From assembly GCA_043749975.1 (NCBI GenBank), contig JAYVCL010000232.1:1-11629 (forward strand): a stretch of DNA of 11,629 bases, given 5' to 3'. The notes below the pieces were generated by a model. It did not search any database, had not been told where the DNA came from, and saw only the letters and a program-made list of their open reading frames with translations. The stretch is from JANYJJ01 sp043749975 (GTDB lineage Bacteria > Pseudomonadota > Gammaproteobacteria > Burkholderiales > Burkholderiaceae_C). This document shows positions 1 through 6,166 of this stretch, one piece after another. A program made the translations under genes and the position numbers. How positions within the stretch are numbered: the first letter of the stretch is position 1; each line of letters starts with the position of its first letter.

Positions 1-66
1 CCATTGCATTGCCGACATTCCGTCCGCGACCGCAGGAGACGGTGCCAAGCATGCGCTCGGTACGCT

Positions 67-642
67 TCACTGGCCCGACTTGGCCGCGCCTTTATCGGCG
101 GCGCGCTTAACCAGCACGTCCGCATACCGCTCGACGTTGAATCTGAACGTCTCCCTGAAGTTGATGTGCGAGAAGTGCGCCGGCCCGATCCGCCGCAGCC
201 AGTCCTCTTCGATCCCGACACCGTCACGCTTGAGTCGCGCCACGACACCGTCCATGCGGCTCGTGTTCCAAGCCAAGACGATGTTCGTCAGAAGCGCGTG
301 CGCGCCTGAGATGGCCGCCATCTCCTGCCGCCAGCGGCCGCGCTCCGGTGCCACCTGGCCACCATGAATGGCGCGCTGCAACGGGTGCACCGATTCACCT
401 CTGTTGAGCGGAGTGTGAATCTCGCGCCGACAGTCAGGGATGGCCAGGTAGTAGCACAGGAACAGCGTTCGCAGCAAGCGCCCCAGATGCTCTACTGCGC
501 GGTGCGGCGGATCACCGACGGCAGCCGAGCCCCGGCGGTGGATGGCATGTGCCGCAGAAACCTTGCCGGCGCGGATCGAAGCGACCAGGCGCACCAGGTC
601 ATCCCACCCATGCTCGATCGCTTTCACCGAAACCCTCCGCAC
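67..642 (-). pseudogene. tnpA: Tn3-family transposase, C-terminal remnant
   Basis: This is the C-terminal end of a Tn3-family TnpA, the DDE transposase that mobilises replicative transposons. About 190 residues remain of a protein usually near 950-1000 residues. Characteristic stretches are visible: HGWDDLVRLVASIRAG near the start, LGRLLRTLFLCYYLA (53-67), LNRGESVHPLQRAI (79-92), ISGAHALLTNIVLAWNTSRM (111-130) and GPAHFSHINFRETFRF (153-168). E83, in RGES, probably corresponds to the catalytic glutamate; the two catalytic aspartates lie upstream in the family and are missing. The frame stays open up to 705, where an in-frame TGA at 706-708 ends it, and the GTG at 642 is only a nominal start. 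The fragment cannot be active alone. It is a decayed or deleted element whose N-terminal four fifths were lost, leaving a terminal inverted repeat close to its 5' side. Family assignment is firm; the subgroup is not determined. Confidence 0.9.
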
Positions 643-914
643 GGTGACACCTATCTGACCGGCGATTGCCTCTGGCGCAGCAGCGCCAAGATCGGTGCGG
701 GGAATTCAGACCGCTGCACCCGTTGGCCGGGGCTTAACGTGCTTTGCGATCCGTATTCCGAGACGACCCCATACCCCGCAGATACCCCTCGGACACGCGC
801 CGTTCACGCAACGTCACCAAGCGACACCCGCCGTTGTCACGCAGTTGACTGGCAGCGTCGAGCATTCACCTTGACGAGAACGCCTCAAGTCCACCCGCCC
901 CAAAGGAGCCCGAC
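643..914. other. Gene-free stretch: transposon end and regulator leader
   Basis: This stretch has no convincing gene. Its left part is the open but unsupported 5' extension of the transposase fragment (to 705) and the transposon terminal repeat (733-770). The remaining 144 bases (771-914) form the leader of the Crp/Fnr-type gene. The only clear signal there is the ribosome binding site AAAGGAG ending at 908, seven bases... before the ATG at 915 counting the six bases 909-914. I see no FNR-type 14-bp box in it; the inverted repeat CTTGA/TCAAG at 870-889 has a 10-base spacer, four too many for an FNR box. The promoter of the regulator is not identifiable by eye. Confidence 0.6.
733..770 (-). 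repeat. Tn3-family 38-bp terminal inverted repeat
   Basis: Read on the minus strand from 770, this 38-bp stretch begins GGGGTCGTCTC and ends ACGTTAAG, with an internal GGA-ATACGGAT segment. Compared from memory with the Tn21/Tn501-type repeat, 31 of 38 positions match. The outer 11 bases are identical to it, and the inner eight match the inner end of the Tn3 repeat. The outer GGGG end faces right, so the element body lies to the left, where the transposase remnant sits. No partner repeat is visible in positions 1-66; it may lie outside the window or be lost. Confidence 0.85.
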
Positions 915-1715
915 ATGCTGACCATCGCCGCCTTGACCGCCGTTTCACCGGTGCTACCAAAATTCGGTTTCGCCCCCACCGCCCGACCCGCGGTGCCCTT
1001 CAAGACCGATACCGACAGCTCTCACCGCATAGCCGATACGCTCAAGCTGCTGCACGACACGCTCGCGCCGCAGCGGCGCGTGGTGCACACCGGCGACGTG
1101 GTCTACCAGGGCGGCGAGCGCTTCGGATGCCTGTACATCCTGAACTCCGGTTTCTTCAAAATCGTCAACCAGTCGGCCGATGGACGCGAGCAGGTCGTCG
1201 GCCTCAAGTTCCGCGGCGACTGGCTCGGTTTCGACGGCATCGCCCGCGGCCAGTATTCGTGCGACGCGGTCGCGATGGACACCGGCGAAATCTGGGTCAT
1301 TCCGTACCACATGCTGATTGCCGCCTGCGCCGATCAACCGTCGCTGCTCACCGTGCTGCACGAAGCGATGAGCCGTGAGATCGCCCACGACCGCGAGTCG
1401 CTGATGTCGGTTTGCACCTTGCCCGCCGATGCGCGCGTGGCCGACTTCTTGCGCTACTGGGCCGAGTCTTTGGCCCATCGTGGCATGCGCACCGACCAGT
1501 TCACGCTGCGCATGACGCGCGCCGAGATCGGCAACTATTTGGGGCTGACGCTTGAAACCGTGAGCCGGGCGCTGTCGAAGCTGGCTCGCGACAAGGTCAT
1601 CGCCTTCACCGAGAAGGGCCGTCGCGATGTCAACATCCCGGATGTGACGGCACTCTCGGCATTCGTGCAGCGCTGCCTGGCATCCTCACCCGCACCCGCA
1701 CCCACGCTTCAGTAA
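915..1715 (+). CDS. Crp/Fnr-family transcriptional regulator, cysteine-cluster-less
   Basis: A cytoplasmic DNA-binding regulator of the Crp/Fnr superfamily (266 residues; E. coli FNR has 250). It has a cyclic-nucleotide-binding-type beta-roll at about 45-150, a dimerisation helix at about 150-178, and a winged helix-turn-helix at about 193-245. The recognition helix in EIGNYLGLTLETVSRAL (204-220) carries E214, S217 and R218, the E-xx-SR signature of proteins that read TTGAT-N4-ATCAA sites. Unlike FNR, there is no cysteine in the first 71 residues, and the counterpart of FNR Cys122 is not cysteine, so it should not hold FNR's oxygen-sensing 4Fe-4S cluster. That places it functionally nearer FixK or DNR-type members, but its ligand is unknown. 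The ATG is supported by AAAGGAG just upstream. The five FNR-type boxes in the window are its natural candidate targets, although another FNR in the genome could serve them. Confidence 0.9.
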   Translation: MLTIAALTAVSPVLPKFGFAPTARPAVPFKTDTDSSHRIADTLKLLHDTLAPQRRVVHTGDVVYQGGERFGCLYILNSGFFKIVNQSADGREQVVGLKFRGDWLGFDGIARGQYSCDAVAMDTGEIWVIPYHMLIAACADQPSLLTVLHEAMSREIAHDRESLMSVCTLPADARVADFLRYWAESLAHRGMRTDQFTLRMTRAEIGNYLGLTLETVSRALSKLARDKVIAFTEKGRRDVNIPDVTALSAFVQRCLASSPAPAPTLQ

Positions 1716-1737
1716 CTCCAGTAACTCGAGTAACGCC
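1711..1737. repeat. Three 9-bp tandem repeats carrying in-frame stops
   Basis: Three direct copies, AGTAACTCC, AGTAACTCG and AGTAACGCC, run across the end of the Crp/Fnr gene. Because the unit is nine bases long, each copy puts a TAA in the same frame as the gene (1713-1715, 1722-1724, 1731-1733), giving three stops in a row. It fills most of the short gap to the convergent kinase gene. No hairpin with a T-run is visible in this gap. Confidence 0.7.
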
Positions 1738-1753
1738 GGTCCATCCGCAACGC

Positions 1754-3844
1754 TCATGGCGATCTGACGACCAGAGCGATGGCCTGGGCGAGTTCGTCGC
1801 GCGAGCAGGGCTTGCGCAGCAGTTCCCAGGTCGGCGGCGAGTCATGGTCTGCATCGAGTAGCTCGGACGAGAAGCCCGACATCAGCAGCACCGCCAGCTT
1901 CGGAAAACGCTGCTGCGCAAGCGCTGCGAGTTGGGTGCCGCGCATGCCGGCACCGAGCGCGATGTCCGTGAGCAGCAAGTCGAACGTCGCACTCGGCCCG
2001 AGGGCCAGCATGGCCTGCTCGCCGCTCGAGGCCAGCGTGACCTTGCAGCGCAGCGTGTCGAGAAAGGTGTGCACCACGGCGCGCACGTCTGGCTCGTCTT
2101 CGACCAGCAACACGTTCAGCCCGTGCGGCACGGTCATGCTTGCATTCGCATCGTCGTGCAGCGGCGTGTCGGCGGCTTGCGGCTGCGGGATGTACAGCGT
2201 CAGCGTGGCGCCCGCGCCGGGCCTGCTGTCGATGGCGATCGCGCCCTTGGACTGCTTGATGAATCCATACACCGTGCTCAAGCCCAGCCCGGTGCCGCGG
2301 CCGGCTTCCTTGGTTGTGAAGAACGGCTCGAAGGCGCGTTCCTTCACCGCTTCGGGCATGCCGGTGCCGGTGTCGGTGATCGAGATCGCGACGAAGCCGC
2401 TGTGCGTTGCGCTCGGCGCATCGGGCTCATTGCGAATCTCGAACGGCAAAGCGCTGCAAACATCGGCTCGAAAGCGCAGCACGCCGCCGTCGGGCATGGC
2501 GTCGCGTGCATTGATGGCGATATTGAGCAAGGCCGATTCGAGCTGGCCCGGATCGGCCAGCACCGGCGGGCATGACGGCGGCACCTCGACATCGATGCGG
2601 ATGCGCTGGTCCAGCGTTCGGCGCAGCATGTCGGCCAGCGAGTTCAGCAGAAGGCTCACGTCCACCGCGTTCGGTTGCAACACCTGCCGGCGTGAAAAGG
2701 CGAGCAACTTGCGAGTCAGTTCTGCCCCGCGTTTGGTGGCCCGCGTCGCAGCGTCGACGAGGTGCTGGCCCCAGGTGTCTTCGGCCAGGGCGGGCAACTC
2801 TTCGAGCACCTGCAGGTTGCCCTGAATGATCGTCAGCAGGTTGTTGAAATCGTGCGCGATGCCGCCCGTCAACTGGCCGACGCTTTCCAGCCGCTGCGCG
2901 TGCTTCAGCGCTTCTTCGGTCTGGGCCCGTTGCAAGCTCGTGGCCAGCAGGTTCGACAGCGATTCCAAAAATCGACGCTCGTCGTCGCCGAAGCGCTTGG
3001 CCTCGCGCGAGCGCACCGTCAGGGCACCAATGATCTTGCCCCTGTCGGTCAAAGGCACGGCCAGACCGCTGGCCAGGCCGGCCAGCAGGTAAGCCGGCGG
3101 AACCTCGAAACGCGTTTCGGTGCGGTAGTCGTCGACGATCACTGGCTGGCCCTCGGCCAGCACGAAGCCTTGCGGAGTGCTTGGCCGGTTCGCCACCAGG
3201 CTGCCCAGTGGTTCGCTTTGCAGAAAACCCACCCCGCTGGCAACGCGGAAATGCAGTCGGTTCGGTTCGAGAAGAAAGACCATCGACAACTCGACTTGCA
3301 GCGCTCGGGCCGCAATGGCGGGCACCTGGTCGAGCAGCACCTGTGGATCGCGCGAGTCGACCGCGAGGCGGCCGAGTTGCGCCAGGTGTTCGCTGTAGCG
3401 GGCGGCTTGCAAGGCCTGCTTCACGCGCGGGTAGGCACCGATGCCGCGAACGGCCGCCACGACGAGTGGCAGGCCGAGGTTTTGCAGAGGGCTGAGCGAG
3501 ATTTCGACCATCACCTCGGAGCCGTCGCGGCGCTTTGCCACCAGCTCCATGCCGGTGCCCATGGGCCGGGGTTGCGGGTTGTGGGCGTAGGCACCTCGGT
3601 AGGCGGCGTGGCGCGGGCGGATGGCGTCGGGCACCAGCGCGTCGACATTCAGCCCGACCAGCTCCTGGTTGGTGTAGCCGAACAGACCGGCTGCGGCCGG
3701 ATTCGCCAGCACGATGGCACCGCTGGCATCGGCCACGATCAGCGCATCCGGATAGGCCGCGAACAGGGTGCGAAAAACACTGGGCTCGTCGATGTCCGAC
3801 GGCAAAGGGATGCGGGGCAGGGGAGAGACTGGCGGTGCGTCCAT
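1754..3844 (-). CDS. PAS-GAF hybrid sensor histidine kinase with C-terminal receiver
   Basis: A soluble hybrid histidine kinase of 696 residues with no membrane segment, so the signal is cytoplasmic. In order: PAS (about 22-135), GAF (about 150-308), dimerisation/phosphoacceptor domain with H331 in GGIAHDFNNLL, an HATPase domain (about 430-553) with N-box NIAINARDAM (441-450), G1 DTGTGMPE (491-498), F-box FEPFF and G2 GRGTGLGLS, and a receiver domain (about 575-694) with acidic pair E582/D583, phosphoacceptor D627 and K678. All catalytic residues are present. The PAS domain has a histidine (H79, RPRHAAY) at a position resembling the heme ligand of FixL; heme binding is only a possibility, since non-heme PAS domains share this local pattern. 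The gene begins 12 bases after the response-regulator stop, so they form one operon. No HPt protein is visible nearby to link the attached receiver to another partner. Confidence 0.93.
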   Translation of the reverse strand: MDAPPVSPLPRIPLPSDIDEPSVFRTLFAAYPDALIVADASGAIVLANPAAAGLFGYTNQELVGLNVDALVPDAIRPRHAAYRGAYAHNPQPRPMGTGMELVAKRRDGSEVMVEISLSPLQNLGLPLVVAAVRGIGAYPRVKQALQAARYSEHLAQLGRLAVDSRDPQVLLDQVPAIAARALQVELSMVFLLEPNRLHFRVASGVGFLQSEPLGSLVANRPSTPQGFVLAEGQPVIVDDYRTETRFEVPPAYLLAGLASGLAVPLTDRGKIIGALTVRSREAKRFGDDERRFLESLSNLLATSLQRAQTEEALKHAQRLESVGQLTGGIAHDFNNLLTIIQGNLQVLEELPALAEDTWGQHLVDAATRATKRGAELTRKLLAFSRRQVLQPNAVDVSLLLNSLADMLRRTLDQRIRIDVEVPPSCPPVLADPGQLESALLNIAINARDAMPDGGVLRFRADVCSALPFEIRNEPDAPSATHSGFVAISITDTGTGMPEAVKERAFEPFFTTKEAGRGTGLGLSTVYGFIKQSKGAIAIDSRPGAGATLTLYIPQPQAADTPLHDDANASMTVPHGLNVLLVEDEPDVRAVVHTFLDTLRCKVTLASSGEQAMLALGPSATFDLLLTDIALGAGMRGTQLAALAQQRFPKLAVLLMSGFSSELLDADHDSPPTWELLRKPCSRDELAQAIALVVRSP

Positions 3845-3856
3845 GCCCGAGTCGCT

Positions 3857-4654
3857 TCAGGCCGAGGCGACCGGCGGCACCAGGATGTAGCCGGCACCGC
3901 GCACCGATTTGATGATCTGGGGAACGTCGGCGTCGGCCTCCAGTTTTTTGCGCAGCCGCCCCACCTGCACGTCGATCGTGCGGTCGAACGGGCCGGCCTC
4001 GCGCCGGCGTGTGTGCTCGAGCAGGAAGTCGCGCGACAAGACCCGCCCGGCGTGCTGGGCAAAGGCCAGCAGCAAGTCGAACTCGCCGCTCGTCAACGCC
4101 ACATCGACACCCTGCGGGTTGGTCAGGCTGCGCGCGGCAGTGTCGAGCGCCCAACCCGCGAAGCGCAGTTTGCCGCGCGGCGCGCCGGGCGGGGCCAGGT
4201 CTTGCCCGTGCGCGTTACCGTGCACGTCTTCAGGCGCAAGCCGCCGCAGCACGGCCTTGATGCGCGCCAGCAACTCACGCAGCTCGAACGGCTTGGTCAC
4301 GTAGTCGTCTGCGCCCACTTCCAGGCCGACCACTTTGTCGACCGAATCGCCGCGTCCGGTCACGATGACGAGGCCGCAGCGCCAATGCTCGCGCAACTGG
4401 CGTGCGATCAAGAAGCCGTCTTCGCCGGGCAGCCCGAGGTCCAGCAGCACGAGGGCTGGCGGATCGACGGGCATCATTTGCATCAGCGAGCGCCCGTTGT
4501 GCAGCGGCGTGACGCGATAGCCGTGGCCGCGCAGGTAGCTGGCCAGCAACTGCGTGATGTCGACTTCATCGTCGAGGACGGCGATGTGCAGGGCAGGGTT
4601 CAATCGGACCAGAAAAGCTGAACAAGGAGGGCATCGCACGGGCGGCGATGCCAA
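3857..4654 (-). CDS. OmpR-family response regulator
   Basis: A two-component response regulator that should bind DNA when phosphorylated by the kinase encoded just downstream. The receiver domain (about 22-137) has the acidic pair D28/D29, phosphoacceptor D72 in VLLDLGLPG, T99 and K121 in YVTKPFEL. The C-terminal winged helix (about 163-262) contains LTSGEFDLLLAF, a recognition helix within DRTIDVQVGRLRKKLE (224-239) and the wing motif VRGAGYIL, typical of OmpR/PhoB. A proline/glycine-rich linker lies at about 140-160. The start is uncertain: there is no in-frame ATG before residue 58. Candidates are TTG at 4654, GTG at 4639 and TTG at 4603 (just before NPALHIAVLDDE). None has a clear Shine-Dalgarno sequence, and the 4603 start would match usual family lengths best. 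The upstream hemerythrin gene lies on the same strand, 73 bases away, so co-transcription is possible. Confidence 0.92.
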   Translation of the reverse strand: MASPPVRCPPCSAFLVRLNPALHIAVLDDEVDITQLLASYLRGHGYRVTPLHNGRSLMQMMPVDPPALVLLDLGLPGEDGFLIARQLREHWRCGLVIVTGRGDSVDKVVGLEVGADDYVTKPFELRELLARIKAVLRRLAPEDVHGNAHGQDLAPPGAPRGKLRFAGWALDTAARSLTNPQGVDVALTSGEFDLLLAFAQHAGRVLSRDFLLEHTRRREAGPFDRTIDVQVGRLRKKLEADADVPQIIKSVRGAGYILVPPVASA

Positions 4655-4727
4655 TCGAGGGTATCAGCTTTGCCGCGCGGTCCGCCTCAGAAGCTGCGCT
4701 GATCCGCACATACCGGCGTAGATAACT

Positions 4728-5315
4728 TCAGCGGCTTGCAGTCCCCAGTCCGATCGGCGCGGGCACGAGGTTGACGATGCGAGTGAACAGCGCGCGGTAG
4801 TCCGCCTCGGGCTGGTGCCCTGCGAGCGGGTCGCAGTTGCTGCCGAACGCCTGGTCGAGTTCGACCCAATCGGCGTCGGTCAACACCTGTTCGGCCAACG
4901 GCAGGATGTGCTGCTCTTCCATCGCCATGTGGGCGAGGTAGAAGCTCACGTAACGCTCGGCGGCCTCCTCGAATGCCTGGCGGCGTGGCTCGCCCATCAT
5001 CTCGAAGCCGAGCAGGGCGTGTTCGAGGTCGCGAATGCTTTGCTCGCCGCTCGCGTGATCGCCGTCGAGATGATCCAGCACGTCGTGCGACAGCGGCGTG
5101 CGTGCGCGCAACTTGGGAAACAGCAACTCCGTCTCTTTGCGGTGGTGGCGCTTTTCGGGGAACTCGTCGACATAGAACAGCATCGCGCGCAAGGCGGCAA
5201 AGTCCGGCAGCGTGCCTTGACGGCGATGCTGTGCCAGCAGCAACAAGATCGATCGCAGCATGGCCGCGAGGGCGGCGTGTTCTTCGCGGATGATTTTCGT
5301 GGTGGCGTGTGTCAT
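4728..5315 (-). CDS. Hemerythrin-domain protein, copy 1
   Basis: A cytoplasmic single-domain hemerythrin-like protein (195 residues) expected to hold a non-heme di-iron centre. Candidate ligands are H13 (REEH), H57 and E61 (HHRKE), H87 (DGDH), and H129 and E133 (HMAMEE). Their spacing (44, 30 and 42 residues between histidines, with two H-xxx-E pairs) closely follows that of the di-iron ligands in YtfE/RIC, the nitrosative-stress iron-centre repair protein, but the N-terminal ScdA domain of YtfE is absent. A role in oxygen, nitric oxide or iron handling is therefore inferred. The ATG at 5315 is chosen over upstream in-frame codons because AGGAGGG lies five bases ahead of it. An FNR-type half-conserved box is centred 58 bases upstream. 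The divergent neighbour is a close paralog. The response-regulator and kinase genes follow on the same strand. Confidence 0.88.
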   Translation of the reverse strand: MTHATTKIIREEHAALAAMLRSILLLLAQHRRQGTLPDFAALRAMLFYVDEFPEKRHHRKETELLFPKLRARTPLSHDVLDHLDGDHASGEQSIRDLEHALLGFEMMGEPRRQAFEEAAERYVSFYLAHMAMEEQHILPLAEQVLTDADWVELDQAFGSNCDPLAGHQPEADYRALFTRIVNLVPAPIGLGTASR

Positions 5316-5319
5316 GCGG

Positions 5320-5326
5320 CCCTCCT
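5320..5326 (-). promoter_or_regulatory. Ribosome binding site deciding the hemerythrin 1 start
   Basis: AGGAGGG on the minus strand, four bases before the ATG whose first base is 5315 (5316-5319 between). This strong site fixes the start and excludes the in-frame extension to 5348. Confidence 0.85.
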
Positions 5327-5366
5327 GTTGGAGCCCACAGCCTCGCACTTCCAGTGCGTCTGCGTG

Positions 5367-5380
5367 TTGCCCTGGATCAA
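5367..5380. promoter_or_regulatory. Candidate FNR-type box facing hemerythrin 1
   Basis: TTGCCCTGGATCAA. One arm (ATCAA) is perfect and the other (TTGCC) has two mismatches to TTGAT. Its centre is 58 bases from the ATG of the leftward hemerythrin gene, about the same spacing as the better boxes in the window. No good -10 hexamer is seen at the class II distance (minus-strand GAGGCT, 2 of 6), so this is the weakest of the five boxes. Confidence 0.55.
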
Positions 5381-5390
5381 ACGAGCGTGC

Positions 5391-5408
5391 GCTGTGTCAA
5401 AGCACAGC
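5391..5408. repeat. Short inverted repeat between the two FNR-type boxes
   Basis: GCTGTG-TCAAAG-CACAGC is a perfect 6-bp inverted repeat with a 6-base spacer, sitting between the two boxes of the divergent hemerythrin promoter region. It could be an operator or chance; no T-run follows, so it is not a terminator. Confidence 0.35.
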
Positions 5409-5425
5409 AGGAGAACGCCCATTCA

Positions 5426-5439
5426 TTGACCTGCGTCAA
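5426..5439. promoter_or_regulatory. FNR/DNR-type box facing hemerythrin 2
   Basis: TTGACCTGCGTCAA: a perfect five-base inverted repeat TTGAC/GTCAA with a four-base spacer. This is the variant form accepted by FNR-superfamily proteins, including NO-responsive DNR-like ones. Its centre is 65 bases upstream of the GTG start of the rightward hemerythrin gene. The expected class II -10 position reads GACGCT, a poor match. Confidence 0.75.
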
Positions 5440-5497
5440 GGCACGCTGCCTGCAATCGGGCGACGCTGTGCGGGTCAACGCATGCAGGAGACGCAAC

Positions 5498-6142
5498 GTG
5501 GAGCACGCCAGCCTGACCATCATTCGCCATGAACACCGGGCGCTGTCGGCCATGCTGCGCTCGATCTTGCTGTTGCTCGGCGACCACCGGCGGCGGGGCA
5601 CGCTGCCTGACTTCGGCGCCTTGCGTGCGATGCTGTTCTACGTCGACGAGTTTCCCGAAAAACTGCACCACCCGAAGGAAAGCCACCTGCTGTTCCCGAA
5701 GCTGCGCGGGCACAGCGCGCACAGCGACCGCGTGCTTGACCGGCTGGAACGCGACCACGCTCGCGGCGAGCACGCCATCCGCAGCATCGAACACGCCCTG
5801 CTCGGCTTCGAGATGATGGGCGAGACCGACCAACACGAGCCGCGCCGCGCCACTTTCGAAACTGCGATGACCTTGTACGTGCGCTTCTACATCGAGCACA
5901 TGCACATCGAGGAAGCCGAGGTGTTGCCGCTGGCCGAGGCCATGTTCGGCAGCGGCGACTGGGCCGAGCTGGACAGCGCGTTCCTGACCAACCGCGACCC
6001 GCTGGCGGGGCATGACGCGGTGGCGGCGTACCAGCCGCTGTTCACCAAAATCCTGGGCGCCTTGCCGGCATCGAGCGGTGTCGGCTCGGTGCTCGAAGCG
6101 CTGGCTGGCGCGGGCCCGCCCAAATACGCCTGGCCACCGTAG
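5498..6142 (+). CDS. Hemerythrin-domain protein, copy 2
   Basis: A paralog of the divergent hemerythrin gene (214 residues), also with no signal peptide or membrane segment. Shared blocks include AMLRSILLLL, GTLPDF, ALRAMLFYVDEFPEK, LLFPKLR, HALLGFEMMGE and DPLAGH. The candidate di-iron ligands keep the same places: H13, H57, E61, H87, then H134 and E138 (HMHIEE). A five-residue shift in the last pair comes from an insertion around 111-115 (DQHEP). The GTG at 5498 is chosen because AGGAG (5486-5490) lies seven bases upstream and because the homology with copy 1 begins here; the open frame extends further left without support. A symmetrical FNR-type box is 65 bases upstream. The last 25 residues, rich in Gly, Ala and Pro, have no counterpart in copy 1. 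The function (oxygen, NO or iron handling) is inferred from the family and the regulatory context. Confidence 0.88.
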   Translation: MEHASLTIIRHEHRALSAMLRSILLLLGDHRRRGTLPDFGALRAMLFYVDEFPEKLHHPKESHLLFPKLRGHSAHSDRVLDRLERDHARGEHAIRSIEHALLGFEMMGETDQHEPRRATFETAMTLYVRFYIEHMHIEEAEVLPLAEAMFGSGDWAELDSAFLTNRDPLAGHDAVAAYQPLFTKILGALPASSGVGSVLEALAGAGPPKYAWPP

Positions 6143-6166
6143 AGACCACCATCGAGGGCGTGGGCA

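Noticed and set aside
870..889. CTTGA-N10-TCAAG inverted repeat upstream of the FNR-type gene as an FNR autoregulatory box
   Set aside because: The arms look FNR-like, but the spacer is four bases too long for the TTGAT-N4-ATCAA arrangement.
1133..1146. TTCAAAATCGTCAA as a further FNR-type box
   Set aside because: It lies inside the regulator coding sequence with a poor left arm and faces no gene start.
2762..4621. Long plus-strand open frame antisense to the kinase and response regulator
   Set aside because: Its translation is rich in Arg, Gln, Val and Gly with no recognisable domain, and the opposite strand encodes complete two-component domains; it is a high-GC shadow. The same applies to the long frames at 6185-7597 (+), 8914-10293 (-), 9540-10922 (+) and 2427-4154 (-).
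4663..4703. Imperfect inverted repeat (ATCAGCTT ... AAGCT ... GCTGAT) as a terminator after hemerythrin 1
   Set aside because: The arms pair only partly, the loop is long and there is no T-run in either direction.
5309..5497. Extension of hemerythrin 2 upstream of the GTG at 5498
   Set aside because: It would run through both FNR-type boxes, has no homology with copy 1, and a good AGGAG sits right before the GTG.
6143..6166. Bidirectional terminator between hemerythrin 2 and the diheme cytochrome
   Set aside because: The gap between the convergent genes is only 24 bases and shows no hairpin.
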